Of a stretch of 64,000 nt of DNA, positions 1-8,469 are shown piece after piece; the first letter of the stretch is position 1, and each line of letters begins with the position of its first letter. The notes below the pieces were generated by a model that worked only from the letters and a program-made list of their open reading frames with translations, was not told where the DNA came from and did not search any database. Made by a program: the position numbers and the translations under genes. Source of the stretch: Parvularcula sp964556115 (GTDB lineage Bacteria; Pseudomonadota; Alphaproteobacteria; Caulobacterales; Parvularculaceae); the NCBI GenBank assembly GCA_964556115.1, contig CAZKVC010000004.1, positions 62,001-126,000 on the forward strand, written 5' to 3'.

Positions 1-867
1 CCGCTCGAGCCGGAAGGGATCCTCCTGGCAGAGCTGATCGGTGCATTTCACCTGCTCTTCGCTCTCACGCTCGTTGAGGCCAAGGATCACCCGGACGTCG
101 TTGCGGAGCTGCTCAGTCACCGTATCGAGGCTTCCAGCAGGCGCAAGCACATTGGCCTGGACCATATGGAAACCGACGGTCCGCAGCGCGGCGCAGGCCG
201 CTTCGTCCTCGGCGCCGACCGCAGTGACCGCCGCACCCTTGGCTTCGGCAAAGGCGATGAGGTCCGAAGCATGGCTCAATGTGGCGGCATGGTTGGCCCG
301 CGCGGCGCGCAGGAGGCCGCGGCCGCCGGTCTTGATCTCGTCGAAATGGGCGATGGCGAAGATGTCCGCGAGCTGTTCGGTGCGGCCCATCATCTCCGCG
401 CCGAGCCGCACGCCGAGGTCGCCCAGCTTTCTGAGGATCGGTGCAGCCTCATCGCCCTCGTCGATCTTGACCGGGCACTCGAAGGTCAGGGCTGCCGGAT
501 CAACGCTGCTCTCCTCGAGGATGGCCTCGACGCTTGCGGGCAACTCATCGTCGACGCAGTCGCGGGCCGACAGGTTGATCGACAGCCCGGTCTCGCTTGA
601 AAGGCCGGCAGCGGTGAATTCGGAAACCGCCCGCTGCATGATGCGCCGCGTCAGGGCGGAAAGTTTCTCCTCGGCCTCGAAGGCCGGCAGGAAGACGGCA
701 GGAAGCATGGTGCCGAACCGTGGATGGTCCCAGCGCACAAGGGCTTCCACACGGCGCAGCGCGCCGTCCGAAAGCGAAAAGATCGGCTGGTAAAGCAGGT
801 GAATCTGCTTCGAGACCAGGGCCTCGTCCATGTCGATCCTTGTGAGTGTCAGCGCCCGCGCGCCCAT
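1..867 (-). CDS. EAL-domain protein, degenerate, partial (3' end outside window)
   Basis: The gene reads leftward from an ATG at 867, with a GAAGGGA ribosome site about 11 bases upstream, and stays open for 289 codons to the window edge, so its C-terminus is missing. It looks like a c-di-GMP phosphodiesterase (EAL) fold: YQPIF near residue 30, VEALVRW near 45 and INLSARD near 105 match the family. Later catalytic blocks do not. Where active EAL enzymes carry the DDFGTG loop this protein has LGAEMMG, and the AEGVE-type motif is replaced by GAEDEA. From family knowledge, loss of these metal and general-base residues usually means a non-catalytic c-di-GMP-binding or protein-interacting role. That role is inference. 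It is divergent from the YihY gene across a 152-bp gap. A second in-frame ATG lies at 831. Confidence 0.8.
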   Translation of the reverse strand, partial: MGARALTLTRIDMDEALVSKQIHLLYQPIFSLSDGALRRVEALVRWDHPRFGTMLPAVFLPAFEAEEKLSALTRRIMQRAVSEFTAAGLSSETGLSINLSARDCVDDELPASVEAILEESSVDPAALTFECPVKIDEGDEAAPILRKLGDLGVRLGAEMMGRTEQLADIFAIAHFDEIKTGGRGLLRAARANHAATLSHASDLIAFAEAKGAAVTAVGAEDEAACAALRTVGFHMVQANVLAPAGSLDTVTEQLRNDVRVILGLNERESEEQVKCTDQLCQEDPFRLER

Positions 868-1019
868 AGGTTGCCATCCCTTCGGCAGGGGGGAATCCCG
901 CCCGCGGTAAGGATTAGGAGCAAAAGGGTTAACGGCGCTTAAAAAGGTGTTTCTGCCGCCTGTTTCGAACCCCGGGAGACACTTTGTTGTTGCAGTTCCA
1001 GGAACAAGGAGTTGCCCAT

Positions 1020-1970
1020 ATGGCCGAAAACCACCCTCGCGGCCGCCAGGCCACCTTGCCCTGGTCGATTCCGGCCAAGGGATGGTGGGACATTCTCAAG
1101 CGGACGAAGGAAGAGATGGGCAATGATCACATCACCCTGATCGCGGCGGGCGGGGCATTCTACGCCCTTCTGTCGGTCTTCCCTGGTATAGCAGCGGCGG
1201 TCGCCATCTGGGGGCTCGTCGCCGATCCGAGCGGTGTGGTCGAGCAGATCGATGGTTTCACCGCTGCCTTGCCCGAAGACGCGGCGGCTATCATCCACGA
1301 GCAGGCGGTCTCGGCTGCAGAGGGCGGGGGCGGTGCGGTCCTGACGGCCATCGTCGCCATTCTTCTCGGGCTCTGGAGTGCCTCGAAGGGTATGAAGGCC
1401 ATGATCGAAGGCCTCAACGTCGCCTATGACGAGCGCGAAGAGCGCAGTTTCGTCAAACAGGTCATTCTTCGCCTGACACTGACGGTGACGATGATCCTCA
1501 GCGTCCTTCTTGCAGCTGGCCTGGTCGTGGTGCTTCCCGGCGTTCTGAAAGCCGTCGGCCTTCCTTCGGGCATCGAGCTGTTGATCGGCTTTGCCAAATG
1601 GGCGCTTCTAATCGTTGGTGCCTTGGTCGGGTTTGCCCTTCTCTACCGCTTCGGCCCCGACCGCGACGATGCCCGATGGCAATGGCTGACCCCGGGTGCA
1701 TTCCTGGGCGTCGTGCTCTGGATCGCAGGCTCCGCCGCTTTCTCGATCTATGTCTCGAACTTCGCCAGCTATAACGAGACCTATGGCAGCCTCGGCGGCG
1801 CCATCATTCTGCTGATGTGGTTGTTCCTGACGTCCTTTTCCGTCCTGATCGGCGCTGAGTTCAACGCTGAAGCCGAAAGGCAGACGCGCAGGGACACGAC
1901 GGTCGGCGGGAACGAGCCGCTGGGCGAACGCGATGCCCATGCTGCCGACACCGTCGGAGAGCCCGCCTAG
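1020..1970 (+). CDS. YihY/virulence factor BrkB family membrane protein
   Basis: This encodes a 316-residue inner-membrane protein of the YihY/BrkB (UPF0761) family, whose molecular role is still debated (transport or envelope functions have been proposed). The ATG at 1020 is chosen because AAGGAG lies 8 bases before it; an upstream TTG at 984 lacks this support. Several hydrophobic segments are visible, including stretches around residues 38-60, 95-115, 140-170, 185-205 and 240-285. The family motif region ITLIAAGGAFYALLSVFPG is present near the N-terminus, and the segment SYNETYGSLGGAIILLMW near the C-terminus is also typical. The tail after about residue 290 is charged and cytoplasmic. The gene converges on NAD kinase with only 4 bases between the stops and has no visible functional link to its neighbours. 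Confidence 0.9.
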   Translation: MAENHPRGRQATLPWSIPAKGWWDILKRTKEEMGNDHITLIAAGGAFYALLSVFPGIAAAVAIWGLVADPSGVVEQIDGFTAALPEDAAAIIHEQAVSAAEGGGGAVLTAIVAILLGLWSASKGMKAMIEGLNVAYDEREERSFVKQVILRLTLTVTMILSVLLAAGLVVVLPGVLKAVGLPSGIELLIGFAKWALLIVGALVGFALLYRFGPDRDDARWQWLTPGAFLGVVLWIAGSAAFSIYVSNFASYNETYGSLGGAIILLMWLFLTSFSVLIGAEFNAEAERQTRRDTTVGGNEPLGERDAHAADTVGEPA

Positions 1971-1974
1971 GCGG

Positions 1975-2760
1975 TCAGTCCTCGAACTGTTCGCGCAGGA
2001 TCCGTTCCTCGAGGCCTGTGCCGTGGTCAAAGAGGAGCGTCATCTGCCGTTCGCGTTCGATCGAGCAGGTTACTTCGGCGACGTTGCGCACCTCGACATT
2101 GTCGGCCGTCGCCGCGCAGCTGCGAAACTCCGCGTCCTGGACGTGAAAGGTCACTTCCGCATCATAGGGCAGGAGTGCCCCGCGCCAGCGCCGCGGCCTG
2201 AAGGCACTGATGGGTGTCAGGGCCAGGAGGTTCGAATTGATCGGCAGGATCGGGCCGTGGGCGGAAAGGTTATAGGCGGTAGACCCCGCAGGGGTGGCGA
2301 GAAGCACGCCGTCGCAGATCAGCTGCCCCATCCGGGTATGACCGTTCACCTTGATCGAAATGCGCGCCGTCTGGCGCGTCTGCCTGATCAGGCTGACCTC
2401 GTTGATCGCCGTTCCCTCATGACGCTGACCATCGAGGTCGGTCGCGACCATCGAGAGAGGATTGATCACAGCGCGGTCGGCCGTGGCGATCCGCTGCGGC
2501 AGGCGGGCAATTTCGCCAAGCGGGTTCATGAGGAAGCCGACGGTGCCGCAATTGATCCCGTAGACCGGCACCCGGTGGTCCATGGTCTCCCTGAGGACTT
2601 CCAGCATGGTGCCGTCCCCGCCAAGGGCGACGATGTAGCGAGCCTCTTCGCGCCTCGCATTGCCAAAACGCTCCTCGAGCTGCGCCAGGGCGGTCTGGGC
2701 GGCGGGCCGATCGTTGGCGATGAAGGCGATCTCGCCTTCCTTGGGTGGATCTCGGCGCAT
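1975..2760 (-). CDS. nadK: NAD kinase
   Basis: This 261-residue protein phosphorylates NAD+ to NADP+ using ATP or polyphosphate in the cytoplasm. The nucleotide-binding GGDGT motif lies at residues 47-51, followed by GTVGFLMN and the conserved ATPAGSTAYNLSAHGPI block. Length matches the short bacterial PpnK type. The start at 2760 (MRRDPPKEG) is chosen because the upstream gene on the same strand ends at 2763, leaving only two bases between TGA and ATG, which indicates translational coupling. The upstream partner is an arylformamidase-like esterase and the next gene out is kynureninase, so the neighbourhood may link tryptophan-derived NAD synthesis with NADP formation. That link is inferred from context only. 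Confidence 0.93.
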   Translation of the reverse strand: MRRDPPKEGEIAFIANDRPAAQTALAQLEERFGNARREEARYIVALGGDGTMLEVLRETMDHRVPVYGINCGTVGFLMNPLGEIARLPQRIATADRAVINPLSMVATDLDGQRHEGTAINEVSLIRQTRQTARISIKVNGHTRMGQLICDGVLLATPAGSTAYNLSAHGPILPINSNLLALTPISAFRPRRWRGALLPYDAEVTFHVQDAEFRSCAATADNVEVRNVAEVTCSIERERQMTLLFDHGTGLEERILREQFED

Positions 2761-2762
2761 GG

Positions 2763-3695
2763 TCAGGGAAGCTGACGCCGCTTGGCCGTCTTGTCCAGCA
2801 CCACCGCGCTGCCGGGTTCCGGCGCCAGGAGGGCAGCCAGAAGTGCCGCCTGAACATCCCACGCCGCGCTGCCAGGGGCGATCAGCTCGACATGGCCCGT
2901 TTCCGGCACGATCACGCTATGGGCGAGGGCACCTGCTCTGGTCGAGAAACTTGTTGCCAGGCTTCCTGGGGCGATCTGGTCCTCGCGGCCATGGACACTG
3001 AAGAGCGGCAGGTCCGCCGGAAGCAGCCTTCCGGGCGATGTATCCGCGTAAGGATCGCTTCGCAGCTCATCGGGAGGCCCGGTAAGCGTCTCCCTGACGC
3101 TGGCAAGACAATCGGCAAGCGTAACCGGCTCGGCTTCTTCGAGATCGGCGAGGTGCCCGGAAAGAACAGCGCCGCGCAGCGGGAAGGGCTCGTCTGTAGC
3201 CAGCGGCCCCTGGCCTTCGATCCGGTGGCGCAGGGCAAGCCACGCGATCAGGTGCCCGCCTGCGGAATGGCCGAAACCGGCTATCCGCGAGGGGTCGAGG
3301 CCCAGTTCTTCTCCCTCGGTCAGAAGGAGCAGGCCCGCGTCAGCCACGTCGTTGAAAGTACCCGGGTAGCCGCCGCCCTCTTCATCCGTACCGCGATATT
3401 CGATGTTCCAGACCGCAAGGCCCCGCGCGCGCAGGTCCGCGGCCGCGTAGTTCATGAGGGTCCTGTCGGCGATGGCCTTCTGCCAGCATCCGCCATGGAC
3501 CATGAAGACGACAGGGTGGGGTCCGCCGCCTTCGGGGAGCCAGAGGTCGACCTTCGCCGCGTCATGCTCGCCATAGGTCAGGGTGACATCCGGGCTCGGC
3601 AAAGCGCGCGAGGTCAGCTCGGGCCAGCCCATCAGGCTCGGGCTGCAGGCCACTACGAAGAACATGGCCAACACAGTGAGGAAGCGCGCGATCAT
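2763..3695 (-). CDS. alpha/beta hydrolase lipoprotein, possible arylformamidase
   Basis: The 310-residue product carries an alpha/beta-hydrolase core with HGG oxyanion motif (VHGGCW) and nucleophile elbow GHSAGG, the combination found in the hormone-sensitive-lipase and arylformamidase branches. A late Asp (HGRED) and His (ETGHVEL) complete the expected triad. The N-terminus MIARFLTVLAMFFVVACS is a lipoprotein signal with lipobox VVAC, so the mature protein is probably membrane-anchored, which is unusual for a formamidase. The start at 3695 is the one that gives this signal; the longer open frame upstream is arginine-rich and implausible. It lies back to back with kynureninase and two bases before nadK. 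N-formylkynurenine hydrolysis is therefore an attractive role but is inference; a general exported esterase is the alternative. Confidence 0.75.
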   Translation of the reverse strand: MIARFLTVLAMFFVVACSPSLMGWPELTSRALPSPDVTLTYGEHDAAKVDLWLPEGGGPHPVVFMVHGGCWQKAIADRTLMNYAAADLRARGLAVWNIEYRGTDEEGGGYPGTFNDVADAGLLLLTEGEELGLDPSRIAGFGHSAGGHLIAWLALRHRIEGQGPLATDEPFPLRGAVLSGHLADLEEAEPVTLADCLASVRETLTGPPDELRSDPYADTSPGRLLPADLPLFSVHGREDQIAPGSLATSFSTRAGALAHSVIVPETGHVELIAPGSAAWDVQAALLAALLAPEPGSAVVLDKTAKRRQLP

Positions 3696-3816
3696 CCTTG
3701 GGTCCCCAGTCTTGCCGCCGGTGGACCTAAGCGCCGATCGCCCCGGCTGCCAAGCCGCCGCTTGTCCTTTGCGCGGTCTTGGTGAAGGAGGGACTGCCGA
3801 AGCGGGGAGCTGTCCG

Positions 3817-5037
3817 ATGAGAAGCGAGCGCGAACGACTGGACGATGCAAGACGGTGCGATGAGGCCGATCCCCTGCGGGACATGCGGGCCCGCTTTCGC
3901 CTGCCGTCCGGCAAGGTCTATCTCGTCGGTCATAGTCTCGGTCCGCTCAGCGACGCTGCCTCCGGGGCTCTCGCCAATGCCGAAGAAGCGTGGGCGGACG
4001 ATATCGTTGCGTCCTGGAACAAGGCGGGGTGGATCGACCTGGCGGAAACGACAGGGGCGAAGATCGCTCCCCTGATCGGCGTAGAAGCGGAAGAGGTCGT
4101 GATCTGCGACTCCGTCTCGGTCAATCTCTTCAAGCTTATCGGCGCGCTCGCTCCCGCCATTGGTATCAAGACGATCCTTGTCGAGAACGAAGAGTTTCCA
4201 ACCGACCAGTACATCGCCGAGCAGGCGGCGGCGCTTCTCGGGATCGAGATCCGGAAGGCCAGGGCCGGTGAAGGGGTCCGGGACCTTGAGCCCGATACCC
4301 TCCTTATCAAGAGCGTTTCCGCCTATCGCGATGCGGCGCTGACTGACGTTGCAAGTGCTGAAAGGCGGGCTGAGGATGTCGGCGGCGCGATCATCTGGGA
4401 CCTCAGCCACGCGGCGGGTGTCGTCTCTCTCGCCCTGAACCGCGACGGCGCGCGGTTCGCGACAGGTTGCACCTATAAATACCTCAACGCTGGCCCCGGT
4501 GCGCCTAGCTTCGTCTATATACGGAAAGACTGGGCAGGGAAGCTTGCAACACCTTTGCCCGGGTGGCTCGGCCATGCCCAGCCTTTTGCGATGAGCGGCG
4601 ACTACAGCCCTGCGGGAGGGGTGAAGCGGTTCATCGCAGGAACGCCGCCGATCCTTTCGCTCGCCGCGTTGGGCGGTGCGCTCTCCCTTTTCGAAGGCAT
4701 CAGCCCGGACCTCCTCGCGGCGAAGGCCGGGGCACTCGGTGACCGGCTGATCGCTGGGCTCGTTGCCCTCGGCCTCCGGGTCGTCTCGCCGACAGCGTCC
4801 GCTGAACGCGGCGGGCATGTCAGCTTCCTGCACCCGGACGGCTACGCTGTCGTCAGAGCGCTGGCAGCTGAAGGTGTCGAAGCCGACTATCGCGAGCCGG
4901 GCACGATCCGTTTCGGCCTGTCGCCGATGTATCTCTCCCACGAAGATATCGAGCGGGCCCTCATGATCCTTGCCGATATCCTCGAGACCAGACGCTATGA
5001 CGACCCGGCGTTCCGTGTCCGGGCGAAGGTGACCTAG
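3817..5037 (+). CDS. kynU: kynureninase
   Basis: This 406-residue PLP enzyme would cleave L-kynurenine (or 3-hydroxykynurenine) to anthranilate (or 3-hydroxyanthranilate) and alanine. Family marks visible are the N-terminal VYLVGHSLGP block, NKAGWIDLAE, the cofactor-binding DLSHAAGVV, and GCTYKYLNAGPGAP containing the PLP-binding lysine. Length fits the family (about 400-420). The ATG at 3817 has GGGGAG seven bases upstream; the longer open frame from 3583 runs through the opposite-strand gene and is rejected. It diverges from the esterase gene over a 121-bp gap and converges with the DUF885 gene, the two stops overlapping by 3-4 bases. Tryptophan 2,3-dioxygenase is not in this window. Confidence 0.92.
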   Translation: MRSERERLDDARRCDEADPLRDMRARFRLPSGKVYLVGHSLGPLSDAASGALANAEEAWADDIVASWNKAGWIDLAETTGAKIAPLIGVEAEEVVICDSVSVNLFKLIGALAPAIGIKTILVENEEFPTDQYIAEQAAALLGIEIRKARAGEGVRDLEPDTLLIKSVSAYRDAALTDVASAERRAEDVGGAIIWDLSHAAGVVSLALNRDGARFATGCTYKYLNAGPGAPSFVYIRKDWAGKLATPLPGWLGHAQPFAMSGDYSPAGGVKRFIAGTPPILSLAALGGALSLFEGISPDLLAAKAGALGDRLIAGLVALGLRVVSPTASAERGGHVSFLHPDGYAVVRALAAEGVEADYREPGTIRFGLSPMYLSHEDIERALMILADILETRRYDDPAFRVRAKVT

Positions 5038-6704
5038 CGGCTCCGGGGCAGCGGGTCGCTTTGCCAAAGCTTCGCGACCTCGTCATCAAGACCGGTCATC
5101 TCCCAGCGGACCAGTGACATCGGCAACCGGCCGGTGGCCATGAAGTTGTCATGAAAAGCCTCAAGGTCGAAATCTTCTCCCTGAAGCCGCCGCGCATCGG
5201 CAAGCAGCTTCTGCATCTGCACCATGCCGATCGTGTAGCCGAGACCGTAACCGGGCGGCCGCCTGAGATAGATCTCCGCATCGACCCGCGCGACGTTCGC
5301 GTCCAGGTAAGGGGTGCGCTCGCGCCAGAAGGCAATCACCTCTTCCACGGTCATCTCGTTTTGCTGAAGCCAAACATCGGCCGGGGCGCGGGCTGCGCGG
5401 AAGATACCGAAGATATAGATCAGCTCCCGCACCCGCGGGTTGTCGTCGAAAAGGCCGAGCTCCATGGCCGCTTCTTCGAGGTAAACCCCCCAGCCTTCGG
5501 CTCTTACGCCGTCGGTAAGCCGCCCGCGTATGGGGTGGTCGTTGCGGTCTTCCATCACGCCGTCGAAGCGGTGCCCGGGAATGACTGCATGAAGATGGTC
5601 CGGTGACGGATCACGGTACTGAACCTCTTCCCAGAAATTGCGTCCGCCGGACCTGACGATCCAGGGCACGTTGGTGGAGAGGGGGCCGATATCGTCCGGC
5701 ACGGTGATGATGTCTTCGTCCTCGAGAAAGCGCCTGATTTTCCGGTCGGTCTGGGCAATCAGCTTCTCATACTCTTCCTTCGAAGCTGCCGGCTCGAGTT
5801 CGGGAAGACCCCGGTTTTTGTGCCGCTCGAGTGCGTAGAGCGCCCAAAGACGGTCCGTCTCGCGCAGGCCGAGGGTGACGATGTCATCCGAAGTGTAGGG
5901 CATCAACTTGACGTTCTTGAGGTACCAATCGAACGCCTCGGCCCCGACGCCTGCATCGGCCGTCATTTCCTCTTCGTTCTCCGCCAGCCAGTTGTCGAAG
6001 GAGCGGACAGCCTCGGCGGCTTCCTCGACGAGGGGCAGAATGTCCTTTTGCTGACTTTTCGCACGTTGGCTCAGGTCTTCGTACCAGCCGATCACCCCGG
6101 GGGGCGGGACCTCGCGGTAGGGATGGCCGTGACCCACCCCGTCCGCCTCCCGCAGGTTTCGGCGCGCGAGCATGGCGTAGTCCGCCGCCGCTTCATCGAG
6201 ATTGGTCTTCGCCTCGGTTACGAGGATGGGGATGGCGCGAAGCTGGGCCTCCAACCGTTTGCGGGCCTCCCCTTCGACCGGAAGCTCAGTGAAAGCGGGG
6301 TAGAGCATCTGGTCGACGTAATAGCCCGGGTCGCGTGACCAGGGGCGCGAGATATTCAGGCGGAAGTTTTCTTCCTGAAGCTTTGCACGCACGGCCAGGA
6401 AATCCGCCTGCTGATCTCTTGGCCATGCGCTGACGTCCATCGCCTCGAGCCTGGCGAGGTCGCGGGCGATGCGGTCCCGCCGGGCCCTGACCGTCTTGTC
6501 GCTCCAGTCCTCGATGGTGACCCATGGGACGCTGTCGCCGACTTCTCCCACCTCGGGCGGGTTGTCTTTCCATTCGAGGAAGGCGTCATAGAGGGACACG
6601 AGACCCTCGTACCCATCACCCCCATCCCGCGCGCTCGTCTGCGCATCGGCAAGGCTGAGAGTGACAACGGCGAAGACGAAAGCAGCGGCAATATGTCGGA
6701 GCAT
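5034..6704 (-). CDS. DUF885 family exported protein
   Basis: The 556-residue product begins with a clear Sec signal peptide (MLRHIAAAFVFAVVTLSLADAQ) and is probably periplasmic. It matches the DUF885 family, thought to be related to M32-type metallopeptidases, through the segment HAVIPGHRFDGVMEDR, then AEGWGVYLEEAAMELG, and the C-terminal FHDNFMATGRLPMSLVRWEM. In most DUF885 proteins I recall, the first block reads HE-x2-PGH; here the Glu position is Ala, which raises the question whether metal-dependent hydrolysis is retained. Length is usual for the family. The ATG at 6704 follows a GAAGGGA site. The substrate is unknown. Confidence 0.85.
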   Translation of the reverse strand: MLRHIAAAFVFAVVTLSLADAQTSARDGGDGYEGLVSLYDAFLEWKDNPPEVGEVGDSVPWVTIEDWSDKTVRARRDRIARDLARLEAMDVSAWPRDQQADFLAVRAKLQEENFRLNISRPWSRDPGYYVDQMLYPAFTELPVEGEARKRLEAQLRAIPILVTEAKTNLDEAAADYAMLARRNLREADGVGHGHPYREVPPPGVIGWYEDLSQRAKSQQKDILPLVEEAAEAVRSFDNWLAENEEEMTADAGVGAEAFDWYLKNVKLMPYTSDDIVTLGLRETDRLWALYALERHKNRGLPELEPAASKEEYEKLIAQTDRKIRRFLEDEDIITVPDDIGPLSTNVPWIVRSGGRNFWEEVQYRDPSPDHLHAVIPGHRFDGVMEDRNDHPIRGRLTDGVRAEGWGVYLEEAAMELGLFDDNPRVRELIYIFGIFRAARAPADVWLQQNEMTVEEVIAFWRERTPYLDANVARVDAEIYLRRPPGYGLGYTIGMVQMQKLLADARRLQGEDFDLEAFHDNFMATGRLPMSLVRWEMTGLDDEVAKLWQSDPLPRSR

Positions 6705-6773
6705 GGTCGGTAATCCCTTCAGAAGGCGGAAGCCTAGAAAGGTTCCGCCTGTCTGACCATGCCGCGCCGCAGT

Positions 6774-7057
6774 TCAGCCAACGGGAAGGAAGGCGGCAGC
6801 CGCTTCCTTCACGGCTTTGAACAGGGCGGGGCCGTGGCTGATTCGCGAAACGCCCAACGCCGCAAGGCGCGGGACCGCTTGGGGCCCCTCCCGGTTCAGA
6901 ACGTTGACCGGTAGATGGGTCTGAACGCAGAGGGCTTTCGTTTCGTCGTCGGACATGCGGCCACGGCTCTCGCGCTAGCTGCGTCCCAGACATTGTGAAG
7001 GACGAGGGGCCGACCTTTTCGGTGACGGACAGCGAATCTTGCTGCGTCACCCATCAT
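6774..7057 (-). pseudogene. isocitrate lyase/PEP mutase family gene remnant, internal deletion
   Basis: Only the two ends of a PEP-mutase/isocitrate-lyase superfamily gene remain. Reading left from ATG at 7057, about 34 codons give an N-terminus typical of the family (RFAVRHRKGRPLVLHNVWD, then AASARAVAA). Near 6957 this frame breaks, and a different frame immediately continues with the family's C-terminal block (THLPVNVLNREG, LAALGVSRISHGPALFKAV) to a TGA at 6774. The missing middle would be roughly 150-170 residues of a family usually about 250-280 long, and it contained the catalytic core. The start ATG overlaps the decarboxylase stop as ATGA, so the intact gene was the last, translationally coupled member of that operon. 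The short open frame from 6956 is a leftover, not a gene. Confidence 0.85.
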
Positions 7058-8469
7058 AGGCTTGCTCGTACTTCGTTCAGTACGGCGATGAGGTTGTCGG
7101 CATGGCGCTCATTTGTCAGGAAGCTGGTAACGCAGGCGCGGGCGCAGCTCACCCCGGCTGTCGTCGTTGATGAAAGCCAGACCCGCCCTGTCGCGTTGGC
7201 CTTTTCGACGACCGCGGACGGGTCGTTGCCGCTTCTGTCGGTAAAGCATGCGACAGGAAGAGGCGTGTCGTTGATCACAGGCCACCCATTCTCGTTGAGC
7301 TGCTGTTTCAGGTACTCTCCCTTTGCCGTCTGATGGCGGATCATGTTGCCGATCCCATCGAACCCTATCGACGCGATCAGCATGAAGAGCTTGAGACCGA
7401 TGAACCGCCTCGACCATTGCTGGGTCTGGGTATATGGGTCGAGAGCGGCATCGCCGCTCGGCATGTAGTGCGTCGCCACATGAAAGGTCTCACGCATCCA
7501 GGAGGCTTTTCGGGCAAAGAACATGCCCGCCCCCATCGGGACGGACAGCCATTTGTGCGCATCGATGGTCAGGCTGTCGGCCAGGTTCATGCCGGTAAGA
7601 ACCGTAGCGAGGCCGGAGCATATCGCGGCGCTACCTGCCCATGCGGCGTCGACATGGAAATGGATGTTCCGCCGCTTCGCTTCTTCGGCAATTGGAAGGA
7701 GGGGGTCGATCATTCCCGCATTGGTCGTGCCGGCGGTTGCGACGATGAGGATCGGGAGGCCGCCATTTTCCTTATCATCAGCCAGCATTTGCCGCAGTGC
7801 CGCCACGTCAAGGCACCCCTGCCTATCCACAGGCACGAGGCGCACAGCCTCTCGGCCGAGACCGCATTGGTGGGCGATCTTGAGCCAGGCGAGGTGGCTT
7901 TCCGCCGATGCGTAGATCAAGGGAGGGGCACCGAATGCCGAATTGCCCTTTTCACTATAGTCCGGATGCGCCCTGGTCAGGGCGACCTGAAGTGCGGTCG
8001 AGTTGGCTTCAGCACCGCCGGTGGTGAAATGCGCACTTCCGGCTTCGTGAGGGAAACCGATCTTCCGTGCAAAGAGGCCAAGGATCGTGTCTTCCATCTC
8101 GACTGCAGCGGGGGCATGCGACCAAACGGCGAGCTGCGGGTTGAAGGCTGCGGTCAGAAGATCCGCAAGGATGCCCGGAAAGGCCGGCGTCGGGTTGAAA
8201 AGCCCAAAGCAATTCGGCGAGGTGCTGTGCACCATCCCTCCCGAGAGAAGGTCGGCCGCAAGGTCGCCTGCTTCCACCGTTCCGATACCGCGGTCGAAAT
8301 CGAGCGCGCCCAGCAGCTCCTGTCGTTCTTCCCTTGTCGTGGTTGGGGAGACGGGATGGGTGTCGAGCGCCTCCCAATGACCAAGGATATGATCCTGCAC
8401 GCGGGCGAGCTGTTCGCGGCTCTCTTGCGGGACAGGCCAAAGAGCGGCGCGCCAGTCATGGTGGCTCAT
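7054..8469 (-). CDS. PLP-dependent group II amino acid decarboxylase (aromatic/DABA type)
   Basis: The 471-residue protein belongs to the group II decarboxylases (aromatic-L-amino-acid, glutamate, tyrosine and 2,4-diaminobutyrate decarboxylases). HVDAAWAGS at residues 272-280 provides the cofactor aspartate, and DAHKWLSVPMGAGMFF contains the Schiff-base lysine at K306. The N-terminal STSPNCFGLFNPTP segment fits the aromatic amino acid branch, but the substrate cannot be read by eye. Its ATG at 8469 overlaps the stop of the YHS-GNAT gene (ATGA), and its own stop overlaps the ATG of the PEP-mutase remnant, so it is an internal member of a coupled operon. An acetyltransferase directly upstream suggests that the amine produced could be acetylated (inference). 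Confidence 0.88.
   Translation of the reverse strand: MSHHDWRAALWPVPQESREQLARVQDHILGHWEALDTHPVSPTTTREERQELLGALDFDRGIGTVEAGDLAADLLSGGMVHSTSPNCFGLFNPTPAFPGILADLLTAAFNPQLAVWSHAPAAVEMEDTILGLFARKIGFPHEAGSAHFTTGGAEANSTALQVALTRAHPDYSEKGNSAFGAPPLIYASAESHLAWLKIAHQCGLGREAVRLVPVDRQGCLDVAALRQMLADDKENGGLPILIVATAGTTNAGMIDPLLPIAEEAKRRNIHFHVDAAWAGSAAICSGLATVLTGMNLADSLTIDAHKWLSVPMGAGMFFARKASWMRETFHVATHYMPSGDAALDPYTQTQQWSRRFIGLKLFMLIASIGFDGIGNMIRHQTAKGEYLKQQLNENGWPVINDTPLPVACFTDRSGNDPSAVVEKANATGRVWLSSTTTAGVSCARACVTSFLTNERHADNLIAVLNEVRASL

Noticed and set aside
929..942. TTAA-N6-TTAA resembling a CtrA binding site upstream of the YihY gene
   Set aside because: The CtrA consensus needs a 7-base spacer; here it is 6, and the GC-poor words occur once only. 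Not called.
6774..6956. Intact 60-codon gene
   Set aside because: It matches only the C-terminal fifth of the PEP-mutase family, and the N-terminal piece lies just upstream in another frame, so it is part of a pseudogene.
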